Notes under the pieces: generated by a model
Databases searched by the model: none
Told to the model about the DNA's origin: nothing
What the model saw: only the letters and a program-made list of their open reading frames with translations
NCBI RefSeq assembly: GCF_900002575.1
Contig: NZ_LN650648.1
Location: forward strand, 248,001 to 312,000
Direction of reading: 5' to 3'
Length of the DNA stretch: 64,000 bases
Source of the DNA: Romboutsia hominis
GTDB taxonomy: Bacteria; Bacillota; Clostridia; Peptostreptococcales; Peptostreptococcaceae
In this document: positions 9,114 through 17,386 of the stretch, piece after piece
Layout of the letters: each line of letters starts with the position of its first letter
Numbering within the stretch: position 1 is the stretch's first letter
Position numbers and translations under genes: made by a program

Positions 9114-10310
9114 TTATTGAAGAGGAAGCTCTACTATAAAAGTAGTATCTTTTCCTACGTTACTTTTAGCATATATCTTACCTTTATGTTGAGCTACTAT
9201 AGACTTAGCAATAGATAATCCTAATCCATAACCTCCAGTTTCTCTTACCCTGGAAGTATCAATTCTGTAGAATCTTTCAAAAATTTTCTCTAGATACTCA
9301 GGTTCAATACCTTCACCAGTATTTTTAACTATTAGCTTAACTTTATTTTTATCTTTAAATAAATCAACAGTAATTTTACCACTCTTATTACTATGCTTTA
9401 TAGCATTGTCCATTAATATATTAAATAATTTTTTGATACCCTCAGTATCTCCATTAATAAAGATATCATTTGAGATATTTTCTTCTAATTCAATACCATT
9501 TTCATAGATAATAGCATCAAATCCAAGCATTATACTTTGGACTATCTTACTAATATTAATAGATTGGAGTTCAATTTTATTTTCTTCAACATCTAGCTTA
9601 GCAAGAGATAACATCTCATTAACTAACTCAGACATTCTGTCACATTGAGAGTTAATGTAGTTAATCCATTTAGACTGATTTTTTACAGCATCATTTGGAT
9701 TACTTAGTACTAATGAAGTATTGGTCTTTATAATGGTAAGAGGGGTTTTTAACTCATGAGAAGCATCAGCAATAAACTGTTTTTGCTTTTCAAAAGTTTC
9801 TTTTATAGGTTTTAGAGCCTTGTTAGTTAAATAAAAACTAATAAATAATAAAGCTATTAAACTTATACAGCCAACTAATAAGAAACTCTTTAAAAGCTGA
9901 GTTACTGTATTTTGCAGATAAGTTCTATTTAGTAAAACAATTTTACTGCCCATAGGAGTATCTTCTTTTGTATAAGAATATTTAGTATCACCTATTTCTA
10001 TTTTGCCAGATCTACTTTTATTGTTTAGTATTTGTACTACAGATTCCTTTAGATTATTGTTATCAATTTTAGTATTAAAACGAGTAAAAGTATTTAATAC
10101 ATTTTTATTTCTGTCATACTCTGCAATTATATAGTCATAATAAGGTTTAGGTTTATGACCACCCCTTAATAAAACTTCCATTTCACCATTCATTTCATTA
10201 ACTATATTAGTATAAGTTATGGCAAAAATAGTTCCAAAAATAGCTACAAAAACTGTAGTAAGCAATGTCATATTAATAAGTACAAATTTTTTCTTTAGCT
10301 TATCAAACAT
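9114..10310 (-). CDS. sensor histidine kinase
   Basis: 398 residues from ATG 10310, chosen because GGAGGAG lies just upstream; the frame is open further to 10334 without a site. Two membrane helices (about 13-35 and 143-163) bracket a roughly 105-residue extracellular sensor. The H-box ADASHELKTP places the phospho-acceptor at His185. N, G1 (NTGEGI), F (FERFYRID) and G2 (GGYGLGLSIA) boxes follow. It overlaps the response regulator gene by 8 bp. The target is probably the flanking lipoprotein and VTC/DUF4956 units; the signal is unknown. Confidence 0.92.
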   Translation of the reverse strand: MFDKLKKKFVLINMTLLTTVFVAIFGTIFAITYTNIVNEMNGEMEVLLRGGHKPKPYYDYIIAEYDRNKNVLNTFTRFNTKIDNNNLKESVVQILNNKSRSGKIEIGDTKYSYTKEDTPMGSKIVLLNRTYLQNTVTQLLKSFLLVGCISLIALLFISFYLTNKALKPIKETFEKQKQFIADASHELKTPLTIIKTNTSLVLSNPNDAVKNQSKWINYINSQCDRMSELVNEMLSLAKLDVEENKIELQSINISKIVQSIMLGFDAIIYENGIELEENISNDIFINGDTEGIKKLFNILMDNAIKHSNKSGKITVDLFKDKNKVKLIVKNTGEGIEPEYLEKIFERFYRIDTSRVRETGGYGLGLSIAKSIVAQHKGKIYAKSNVGKDTTFIVELPLQ

Positions 10311-10983
10311 TTTGCTCCTCCAGTTTGTATCCAACTCTTCTTAAGGTAGTAATTTGAACATTTGATTGAACATAAGCTAATTTTTTTCTAAGGAAGGAAA
10401 TATATACTTCAATATTATTGTGCTCTACATCAGAATCAAAGCCCCATAGTTTAGTGATTAAATCATCCTTAGTTACTATAGATTTAGGTCTTTCCATAAA
10501 GTATTTTAGTATATCAAACTCCTTAGAAGTTAGAGCAAGAGAAGTACCATTGACTTCCATATTATAAGTAGAAATATTTAATTTAATATCTCCAAATTCC
10601 AATATATTATTATTTACCATAGGACCTTTTCTTCTAGTTATAGCTCTTAGTCTAGCCAATAGTTCTTCAGGAGAAAAAGGCTTAGGTAAATAGTCATCAG
10701 CACCATAATCAAGTCCTAAAATTCTATCTTCAACACTACCTTTAGCAGTAAGGAGTATAATAGGAGTTGAAATTCCTTCTTTTCTTAAGTCTTTTAATAC
10801 ATCTAGACCATTCATTTTAGGCAACATTATATCTAAAATAATAACATCATAAACATCTGTTAAACCATAATCAAGTCCATCCTCACCATCAAATACGGCA
10901 TCAACAGAGTAATTATTTTTCATTAAAATCTGAGTTAAAGCTTCGGAAAGTTGTTTTTCATCTTCTACTAATAATAATTTCAT
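10303..10983 (-). CDS. OmpR/PhoB-family response regulator
   Basis: 226 residues: receiver domain with acidic pocket EDE (7-9), phospho-acceptor Asp in ILDIMLP (about residue 51), T and K in LLTAK and PKPF, then a winged-helix DNA-binding domain (about 128-222) with the usual ALTSKEFDILKYFMERP. It is encoded upstream of and overlapping its kinase. OmpR-family proteins bind direct repeats spaced about 11 bp; such repeats (TTTAAG-N5-TTTAAG) are found at both neighbouring promoters (7011-7027; 12591-12607), so this is their likely regulator. No clear copy was seen before its own gene. Confidence 0.93.
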   Translation of the reverse strand: MKLLLVEDEKQLSEALTQILMKNNYSVDAVFDGEDGLDYGLTDVYDVIILDIMLPKMNGLDVLKDLRKEGISTPIILLTAKGSVEDRILGLDYGADDYLPKPFSPEELLARLRAITRRKGPMVNNNILEFGDIKLNISTYNMEVNGTSLALTSKEFDILKYFMERPKSIVTKDDLITKLWGFDSDVEHNNIEVYISFLRKKLAYVQSNVQITTLRRVGYKLEEQNV

Positions 10984-11070
10984 AAAAATATACCTCTTTA
11001 TATATTGTCTAATAATATATTACCAAATAATTACACATTTATTATCTAAATTTAAAATTATAAAATAAAT

Positions 11071-11098
11071 CCCCTTAAAATTACTTTAAGGGGTTAAT
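11071..11098 (-). terminator. terminator after DUF4956 gene
   Basis: CCCCTTAAA / TTTAAGGGG hairpin followed on the minus strand by ATTTATTTTA, just past the DUF4956 stop. Confidence 0.8.
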
Positions 11099-11099
11099 A

Positions 11100-11786
11100 T
11101 TAACTGTAAGTATTATTTTCAAATCCAGCTAACGTTAATACTATATTTAAATTTCCATTTCTACATCTTAATTCATCAATGAATTTCTTTTGATTTACAT
11201 CAGGCTTTAATTGAACTTTGTAATTTAATTCAAATAATGAACCGAAATCTCTAGTCCTGATTCTTTCTATATAAAATGAGTCAGTGTATTTGTTTAATAT
11301 ATCTTCAAAAGCATCTTCATAGTTTAAATCTTCAGGAATAGTAATTTTAAGTTGCATATTTTTATTTTTAGGTACAGAAAACTTAGTAAATTCAAGGATT
11401 GCCATAACTGCACATAATATAGTAGTAAATATTACAGCATATCCAATATATCCCATACCACAAGTAAGCCCAACAGCCAAAGTAAAGAATACATAAGCTA
11501 TATCCTTAGGATCTCCAGGAGCACTTCTAAAACGAATTATTGAAAATGCACCAGCTAAACTAAATGCTCTAGCTATGTTGTTTCCTACTAATAAAATTAT
11601 TATAGCTATAACCACAGGTAGCATAATAAGAGTAGTAGTAAAACTTGAGCTATAAGTGGTTTTGTTTGTCCTCATATATATAACGCTAATTAAAAGCCCT
11701 AAAATAATTGATGATATTATTACAATAAATGCATTTATCAGAGTAAATGACTCCCCACTTGTTGATGAAATTATTGTTTCTAACAT
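11100..11786 (-). CDS. DUF4956 membrane protein
   Basis: 228 residues with about four N-terminal membrane helices (to about residue 130), the conserved loop AFSLAGAFSIIRFRSAPGDPKDIAYVF (about 72-98) and a C-terminal cytoplasmic domain rich in KFI and beta strands. This is the DUF4956 family, which is almost always linked to VTC-type polyphosphate polymerases. It overlaps the VTC gene by 7 bp, so the two are translationally coupled. Role unknown; a partner of the polymerase at the membrane is the natural inference. Confidence 0.88.
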   Translation of the reverse strand: MLETIISSTSGESFTLINAFIVIISSIILGLLISVIYMRTNKTTYSSSFTTTLIMLPVVIAIIILLVGNNIARAFSLAGAFSIIRFRSAPGDPKDIAYVFFTLAVGLTCGMGYIGYAVIFTTILCAVMAILEFTKFSVPKNKNMQLKITIPEDLNYEDAFEDILNKYTDSFYIERIRTRDFGSLFELNYKVQLKPDVNQKKFIDELRCRNGNLNIVLTLAGFENNTYS

Positions 11787-12532
11787 ACTTTTTTTCTCCC
11801 TTTTATATCTATATTTGAATTGTTTAAACAGTAATTCATAAATTCACTACCGTACTTTGAAAAATGAGTGTTGTAAATTTCTAGTTCACTAAGTATTCTA
11901 GTAAACCATAAAGGCATAGAGCCTAAAATTTTTACTTCCATTAAATACTTACCTTCACCTAAAATATCTTGTCCAAAACTTCCAGACTCTAAAGCTAAGT
12001 TATCTCGCCTAGTAATAATTTGAGAATCAAAGGTTAATCTAAAATCTCTATCATCGTTAGCAAAAAATGCCTTTCTAGAGTAGCTAATATATACTTTTGG
12101 ATAGACTTTATTTTTTTTTAGATAATACTGTATCTCATTAATAACTTGTTTATTGATATAATCATTAGAAGTAGGTGCTATACCTTGGTTTACAAATTTA
12201 TAGGCTTCATCTAAAGTAAGAACAACTCTTCTTTTATTAACAATACCGTTGATTTTCTTTTTAAGTTCTAAAAAGACACTATCATCTATACTATTAGGTA
12301 CAGTATAACTTCTAAGTCTTAGCTTTTCCTTATAATAAGGTTTAGCAATAGAATGTCTAATAACATCGTTGTTATCTGTATCGTAATATATATTGTAGAT
12401 AGAGTAGTTCTTACCAGACTTACAATGTTCATCTGGATTCATATACTCTAGTAATCTTGGTATTAATGCATCATACTGTTTTTGAGTTAAAATAAACTTC
12501 TTTTCATAACGTTTAAATGACTTAATCGCCAT
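11780..12532 (-). CDS. VTC-domain polyphosphate polymerase-like protein
   Basis: About 250 residues. ATG 12532 is taken as the start, with CCTCCT (AGGAGG on this strand) at 12540-12545; a TTG at 12535 is in frame. The protein has the VTC tunnel pattern: RYEKKF at the start, YNIYYDT, KLRLRSY, ELKKK, YSRKAF and a C-terminal LMEVKI, supplying the basic residues and acidic metal ligands of VTC4-like enzymes. Family members make polyphosphate from ATP or act on related polyanionic substrates. It is the first gene of a unit with DUF4956 and has the same promoter element as the lipoprotein gene. Confidence 0.88.
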   Translation of the reverse strand: MAIKSFKRYEKKFILTQKQYDALIPRLLEYMNPDEHCKSGKNYSIYNIYYDTDNNDVIRHSIAKPYYKEKLRLRSYTVPNSIDDSVFLELKKKINGIVNKRRVVLTLDEAYKFVNQGIAPTSNDYINKQVINEIQYYLKKNKVYPKVYISYSRKAFFANDDRDFRLTFDSQIITRRDNLALESGSFGQDILGEGKYLMEVKILGSMPLWFTRILSELEIYNTHFSKYGSEFMNYCLNNSNIDIKGRKKVC

Positions 12533-12574
12533 CAAAATACCTCCTAAAAAATATTTCTATATCTCTGTGATTTT

Positions 12575-12607
12575 ATTGTATAAATTTAACCTTAAATGAA
12601 TCTTAAA
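12575..12607 (-). promoter_or_regulatory. direct-repeat response-regulator site and -10 of VTC operon
   Basis: On the minus strand: TTTAAG (12607-12602), N5, TTTAAG (12596-12591), N10, TACAAT (12580-12575). Spacing is identical to the element at 7011-7043. Confidence 0.65.
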
Positions 12608-12717
12608 ATAAAATTTGCTTTGTTTAAGTAACCCTATTGAAATCCATGAAAAATATATTGATATTACTACTAATGTGTTTTTATATTTTAAAATGATATA
12701 ATTAATATGCTAATTAG

Positions 12718-13092
12718 CTAATAAAGAAAAAATATAAAAAGGAAGTACAAGAAATTATATTTAATGATAAGTGGAAGGCAGTAAAACATTTATTTTTAAG
12801 CGAAATAAATAATAAGTATAGCTCATCTTCAATAAATAATTTATTTTTATATTGTTATGAGATGATTATGTGTGAAAAGAAATTTGCATCAGTAGAATAT
12901 ATAAATGAGCATTATATGAATGATATAGATTTAAAAAATTTAGCTCAAATTGAACATTATAATATGAATTATTATACTGAATGGTTTAAAAATAATATGG
13001 GTGTATCTCCAATTGAATGTCTCCAAAAGTTAAGAATTGATAAGAAAATATTAGACCAAAATAATTCAAGAAATATTCTAAATAAGTGCTAA
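12718..13092 (+). pseudogene. AraC-type regulator remnant
   Basis: The frame is open from 12718 to 13092 but has no start codon before ATG 12862. From there it reads as the first part of an AraC/XylS DNA-binding domain: YINEHYMNDIDLKNLAQ, then YYTEWFKNNMGVSPIECLQKLRI (normally YFSRLFK..TG.SP..Y....R). The second helix-turn-helix is missing: the reading stops at 13092 after KKILDQNNS. The upstream 48 codons look coding. The piece therefore appears truncated at both ends and is probably non-functional. Confidence 0.6.
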
Positions 13093-13198
13093 AAAGTATC
13101 TGTATATGAGATAAGAATATTTTTACTGCATAGTATAATAATTTATAAATCAATAAATATCAATAATTTATTACCATTGAGAAAGGAATTGATATACT

Positions 13199-13861
13199 AT
13201 GATAGATATTAAAGTTTCAGAAAAGCTAAAAGAAGTATGTCCAGATATTACATTAGGATGTATACAAGCAAGTGTAAAAGTGGAAAGTAGTAGTGAAAGC
13301 ATATTAAAAGAAATAGATAAATATTGTGAAGATCTAATTAAAAAAATTTCTTTAGAAGATATAGCAAGTTTACCGAGAATAAAGGATGCTAGAGAAGTAT
13401 ATAAAAAATTAGGCAAATCACCTAGTAAATACAGAGTATCTTCAGAATCTTTAATGAGAAGAATTTTACAGAAAAAAGGACTTTATAAAATAAATAACAT
13501 TGTAGAAATTAATAATTTAATATCTTTAAAATCTGGTTTTTCGGTAGGGAGTTATAATATAAACAATACACAACCTCCAATATGTTTGACTATAGGGAAA
13601 GAAGGACAAAAATATAAAGGTATTGGTAAAGATCTTATAAATATTGAAAATCTGCCAGTATTATCGGATGAGATATCTACTTTTGGTAGTCCTACAAGTG
13701 ATTCAGAAAGAGCAATGATAACTAATGATGTGAGTGAGATAATTATGTGTATTTATTCTTTTAGTGGAAAGCAAGAAATAGAAGAGTATTTAAAATACGC
13801 AAAAGAATTATTAGAAAAGTATGCAAGTGCAAAAAACATTTCGATTAAAGTAATTAGCTAA
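13199..13861 (+). CDS. B3/B4 tRNA-binding domain protein
   Basis: 220 residues resembling the stand-alone B3/B4 domain of phenylalanyl-tRNA synthetase beta chain: LPRIKDAREVYKKLGKSPSKYRVSSESLMRRIL near residues 58-90, then NNLISLKSGFSVGSYN and the acidic DEISTFGSPTSDSERAMI. Stand-alone copies are thought to bind or edit tRNA/amino-acid substrates, without a settled function. Single-gene unit; GAAAGGA precedes the start and a terminator follows. Base use matches the surroundings. Confidence 0.8.
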   Translation: MIDIKVSEKLKEVCPDITLGCIQASVKVESSSESILKEIDKYCEDLIKKISLEDIASLPRIKDAREVYKKLGKSPSKYRVSSESLMRRILQKKGLYKINNIVEINNLISLKSGFSVGSYNINNTQPPICLTIGKEGQKYKGIGKDLINIENLPVLSDEISTFGSPTSDSERAMITNDVSEIIMCIYSFSGKQEIEEYLKYAKELLEKYASAKNISIKVIS

Positions 13862-13869
13862 TGAATTAA

Positions 13870-13900
13870 GGTGTTGGTAGAAATACTAACATCTTTTTTA
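13870..13900 (+). terminator. terminator after B3/B4 gene
   Basis: GGTGTTGGTA / TACTAACATC stem with GAAA loop, then TTTTTTA. Confidence 0.85.
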
Positions 13901-13959
13901 GTATAAAATTAAAAGGGGGAAGTTAAGTTGATTTTGTAAGATTATTTAAAATAATAAAA

Positions 13960-14003
13960 AGAGTGTAGATAAGCTTGTTTTTACACAAATCTATCTACAC
14001 TCT
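13960..14003 (-). terminator. terminator after deacetylase gene
   Basis: AGAGTGTAGATA / TATCTACACTCT stem with a 20-nt loop. On the minus strand it is followed by CTTTTTATTAT. Confidence 0.75.
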
Positions 14004-14032
14004 CATACTTAGATATTTCTCTCTATATAAAT

Positions 14033-15187
14033 TTACTTATCAGATTTATATTTACATACACCATTTATATAAGTTTCATGTACATTTAAATTATTATCTA
14101 TAACTATAAAATCTGCATCCATACCTTGGTCTATACAACCACATACATCATTAATATTACAACTTAAAGCAGGTACATATGAAGCCATTTTTATTGCCTC
14201 TTCTAAAGTTGCTATATTCCAATCAATTACATTTTTAATAGCATTATTCATTGTTAATACGCTTCCAGCCAAACTTCCGCTACTTAATCTTGCAACTCCA
14301 TTTTTTACATTAACATCGAACTTCCCAAGAATATACTCACCACCAGGCATAGCACCAGCTCTCATACAATCTGTAATCAAGGCAATATTATCTCTAGATT
14401 TAATATCCATCATTATTTTAGCAGCAATAGGGCTTACATGATGTCCATCGCATATTAGCTCTGCATATGTATCTTTTAATGCCATAGCTGCTCCAACCAT
14501 TCCAGGTTCTCTATGATTTAATGGGCTCATACCGTTATATGTGTGTACAAATATTTTAGCACCTGAATTAACTACTTTCTCGGCTTGTTCAAATGTAGAT
14601 GAACTATGCCCAAGTGCTATTGATATATTGTTTTTAGTAGCATATTTAGTAAATTCTACTGCACCTTCACGTTCTGGGGCAATTGCTATTTTCTTTATTA
14701 AGTTTCCTGATTTCTCTTGCCATTTTTTTAGGATATTAATTTCAGGGTCCTTAAAATATTTTTCATTCTGGGCACCTTTATGTTTTTCAGTAAAAAATGG
14801 ACCTTCTAAGAAAATTCCTTGTATTTTTGCGCCCTCAACTTTTTTGTAATTATTACTTATATTTTCTATAGATTCACTTAGTGTTTCTATAGAATCAGTC
14901 AAAGTTGTTGGTAGAAAAGAAGTTACTCCATATTTTAGTAATCCTTTTGAAATTGTATTAATAGCCTCAAATGTGTTATCCATAACATCTGCATTTAAAA
15001 GACCATGTATGTGAGTATCGACTAAACCTGGAGCAATATACTTACCTGAGTAATCTATGATATTGTCATTAACATCTGGTTTTTCTTTTTGAAATTTGCC
15101 AAATTTACCATCAATTATACTAAGGTATCCTTTTTCCTCTATACCATATTTCATAAAAAACTTATCTGCATAAATAAAATTTTTCAA
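14033..15187 (-). CDS. nagA: N-acetylglucosamine/N-acetylgalactosamine-6-phosphate deacetylase
   Basis: 384 residues. It removes the acetyl group from amino-sugar 6-phosphates. The start is TTG 15187, preceded by AGGGGGA; no closer ATG exists. Amidohydrolase features are present: APGLVDTHIHG (His59, His61), EGPF, LGHSSST, THTYNGMSPLNHREPGMVG, CDGHHVSP, and the catalytic Asp in LITDCMRAG (usually LVTDA). With AgaS, a PfkB kinase and a tagatose-bisphosphate aldolase nearby, GalNAc-6-P (the AgaA role) is a likelier substrate than GlcNAc-6-P; both are possible. It is downstream of the GntR gene and co-transcribed with it. Confidence 0.88.
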   Translation of the reverse strand: MKNFIYADKFFMKYGIEEKGYLSIIDGKFGKFQKEKPDVNDNIIDYSGKYIAPGLVDTHIHGLLNADVMDNTFEAINTISKGLLKYGVTSFLPTTLTDSIETLSESIENISNNYKKVEGAKIQGIFLEGPFFTEKHKGAQNEKYFKDPEINILKKWQEKSGNLIKKIAIAPEREGAVEFTKYATKNNISIALGHSSSTFEQAEKVVNSGAKIFVHTYNGMSPLNHREPGMVGAAMALKDTYAELICDGHHVSPIAAKIMMDIKSRDNIALITDCMRAGAMPGGEYILGKFDVNVKNGVARLSSGSLAGSVLTMNNAIKNVIDWNIATLEEAIKMASYVPALSCNINDVCGCIDQGMDADFIVIDNNLNVHETYINGVCKYKSDK

Positions 15188-15225
15188 AGTTGATCCCCCT
15201 AATCATATTATATTTGGTATGTTTC

Positions 15226-15951
15226 TTATCTCAAATGTCTTATTTTATATACAAATTTATCACTTCTAGCAACGCTTAGAGTAAATTCAATAACTATATT
15301 ATTATCATTATATGTAGTACGAAGTAACTTTAAGCATGCTGAATCTATTGGTACTTCCAATAGCTCCGCCTCTTTATCAGATACTATACCTGCAGAAAAT
15401 TCCTCATCAGCCACCTTGATAATTTCGCCATAGTCTTCTCTAAATATTTCATATAAAGGTTTTTGTATAACTTTTTCTTGTGTTAATCCCGCAAACTCTC
15501 TCATAGGAAGATATGTTCTTTCAAGCATCATAGGAATATTATCTGCAAGTCTTAGACGCATTATTTTTATTATTTTTTCGCCAGGGTTTATACCTAACTT
15601 TTCAGCAAAATATTTTGTACTTTCTACTATCTCAAAGGATAATACTTTTGTACTTGGATTTTTTCCTTGAGCTTTCATATGATCAGTAAAGCTATAACTA
15701 TCCATTAAATTTTGTGAATTTTGATTAAGTGCAGCTACGAAAGTTCCTTTTCCATGTCTTTTGTATATATACCCCATATGTTCTAAGTCAGCCATGGCCA
15801 ATCTAACTGTGGTCCTACTTACTCCGTATTCATCACAAATTTTTCTTTCTGATAGCATCCTATCATTAGGCTCCATCTCATTTTCGATTTTATTTCTTAG
15901 TATTTCAACTAATTGATCATATATTGGTCTTTTATCATTTCTGTTTATCAT
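15226..15951 (-). CDS. GntR/HutC-family regulator of amino-sugar genes
   Basis: 241 residues: N-terminal winged helix (about 1-75; RPIYDQLVEILRNKI, MLSERKICDEYGVSRTTVRLAM) and a C-terminal UTRA ligand-binding domain (about 95-235; SYSFTDHMKAQGK, LRLADNIPMMLERTYLP). In this subfamily the ligand is usually a phosphosugar. A TGGT-N4-ACCA palindrome lies just after its own -10 and after the -10 boxes of the divergent kinase and AgaS genes, so it very probably represses the whole set and itself. Confidence 0.93.
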   Translation of the reverse strand: MINRNDKRPIYDQLVEILRNKIENEMEPNDRMLSERKICDEYGVSRTTVRLAMADLEHMGYIYKRHGKGTFVAALNQNSQNLMDSYSFTDHMKAQGKNPSTKVLSFEIVESTKYFAEKLGINPGEKIIKIMRLRLADNIPMMLERTYLPMREFAGLTQEKVIQKPLYEIFREDYGEIIKVADEEFSAGIVSDKEAELLEVPIDSACLKLLRTTYNDNNIVIEFTLSVARSDKFVYKIRHLR

Positions 15952-15972
15952 AAAAATTTTAATCCTCTCTAA

Positions 15973-16021
15973 GTGGTTATTACCACATTTTAATTATAAA
16001 ATGAGCAACTATTTCTGTCAA
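15973..16021 (-). promoter_or_regulatory. gntR-nagA promoter and GntR operator
   Basis: Minus strand: TTGACA (16021-16016), 17 bp, TATAAT (15998-15993), both perfect consensus. Operator GTGGTTATTACCAC at 15973-15986, 6 bp downstream of the -10. Confidence 0.85.
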
Positions 16022-16084
16022 TGAATAAAGTATAGAGATAACTGAGCAAGGAAAATTATTAATTTATGCTAAAACTACATAGTA

Positions 16085-16131
16085 TTGACAAAAATAATAA
16101 AATAATTTATATTCAAAGTGGTAGTAACCAC
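16085..16131 (+). promoter_or_regulatory. kinase gene promoter and GntR operator
   Basis: TTGACA (16085-16090), 17 bp, TATATT (16108-16113), then operator GTGGTAGTAACCAC (16118-16131). Confidence 0.82.
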
Positions 16132-16182
16132 ATTGAAGGTTATAGATTAGGGGTTTGTATATTAATAAAAGGAGAAGTAATT

Positions 16183-17112
16183 ATGATTACGACAATAACA
16201 TTCAATCCATCTATAGATAGAATGTATCGAGTAAATAGTATAAATATAGGTGAAGTTCAAAGAGTAATAAGTACAAATGCAACTGCTGGAGGAAAGGGTC
16301 TAAACGTAACGAAAGTATGCAAAATTTTAGGAGAAAATCCGCTAGCTATGGGATTTATAGGGGGATTTAATGGAGCATTTATAAAAGATGAACTTAGAAA
16401 ATTAGGTATAAAAAACAAATTTACAGAAATAAAGCAAGAGACTAGAAATTGTTTAAATATAATTGAAGATAATAAGGTAAGTACAGAGTTCTTAGAAAAA
16501 GGCCCAATAATAGGAAATAGTGATTTAGAAAAGTTTGAAAATGATATAAAAGAAGTAATAAAAGATACTAAAATACTAATAGCTTCAGGTAGCTACTGTC
16601 AAAATATGCCATTAGATTATTATGAAAAGATAGGTCATATATGCAGAGAAAATAATATAAAATTTATATTAGATACATCAGGAGAACCATTAAAAATAGC
16701 ACTAAAATCAAAGCCATATTTAATAAAACCTAACACAGATGAAATAAAACAGATATTAAGAACCAATGTAGAATCAAGAGATGAGGTTATATCTGCGGGG
16801 AAAAAACTTCTTGAAATGGGAGCACAAAATGTGTGTATATCTCTAGGAAAAGAAGGAATGATTTACTTAAATGAATATGGAGTATATGAAGCAAAAGTAC
16901 CAAAGATAGAAGCTGTGAATACTGTAGGTAGTGGAGATAGTACAATAGCTGGATTTAGTGTAGGTATTTTGAGAGGATATGAAGTAGAAGACTTGCTTAA
17001 ATTTTCTAATGCTTGTGGTATAAGCAATGCTCTTAACATAGAAACTGGATTTGTAACTTTAGAAGAAGTTGAAAAATATCAAGGCTTAGTTAAAGTAACA
17101 AAATTAAGTTAG
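16183..17112 (+). CDS. PfkB-family tagatose-6-phosphate / 1-phosphofructokinase
   Basis: 309 residues from ATG 16183, which has AAAGGAGAAG just upstream; the frame runs open to 16066 but that part overlaps the promoter and operator. PfkB features are the N-terminal TFNPSIDR, GGKGLNV, and the C-terminal NTVGSGDS with the catalytic Asp. Members of this length phosphorylate fructose-1-P or tagatose-6-P. Given AgaS and the class II aldolase next door, tagatose-6-P to tagatose-1,6-bisphosphate is the likely reaction. LacC and FruK cannot be separated by sequence alone. Confidence 0.85.
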   Translation: MITTITFNPSIDRMYRVNSINIGEVQRVISTNATAGGKGLNVTKVCKILGENPLAMGFIGGFNGAFIKDELRKLGIKNKFTEIKQETRNCLNIIEDNKVSTEFLEKGPIIGNSDLEKFENDIKEVIKDTKILIASGSYCQNMPLDYYEKIGHICRENNIKFILDTSGEPLKIALKSKPYLIKPNTDEIKQILRTNVESRDEVISAGKKLLEMGAQNVCISLGKEGMIYLNEYGVYEAKVPKIEAVNTVGSGDSTIAGFSVGILRGYEVEDLLKFSNACGISNALNIETGFVTLEEVEKYQGLVKVTKLS

Positions 17113-17228
17113 TAAAATCTGAGACAAATAGGTTCATAATAATTATTTTTAGCATATTTTTATAATTGTAAACTTAATTATAATTAAAGCATAAAATTTA
17201 TAAGGAGAATAATATAAATATTTTCTTA

Positions 17229-17352
17229 TTGACAAAAAATTCAAATTAATTTATATTTGGATTATTGGTAATTACCACTTGGGAGAGAATAAAATAGTTT
17301 AAGTATGATATATATTTTTTTTAAAAATAACTGGTTATAACCTTATTACCAG
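17229..17352 (+). promoter_or_regulatory. agaS promoter with two GntR operator sites
   Basis: TTGACA (17229-17234), 17 bp, TATATT (17252-17257). First operator TTGGTAATTACCAC at 17265-17278. A second, compound site at 17331-17352 contains GGTTATAACC and outer arms CTGGT / ACCAG. Confidence 0.8.
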
Positions 17353-17386
17353 ATTTAAATTTGAAAATATGAAAGGGGAAAGTAAT

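Noticed and set aside
16066-16182. N-terminal extension of the PfkB kinase
   Set aside because: It would translate the promoter and GntR operator; ATG 16183 has a ribosome site and begins the conserved TFNPSID region.
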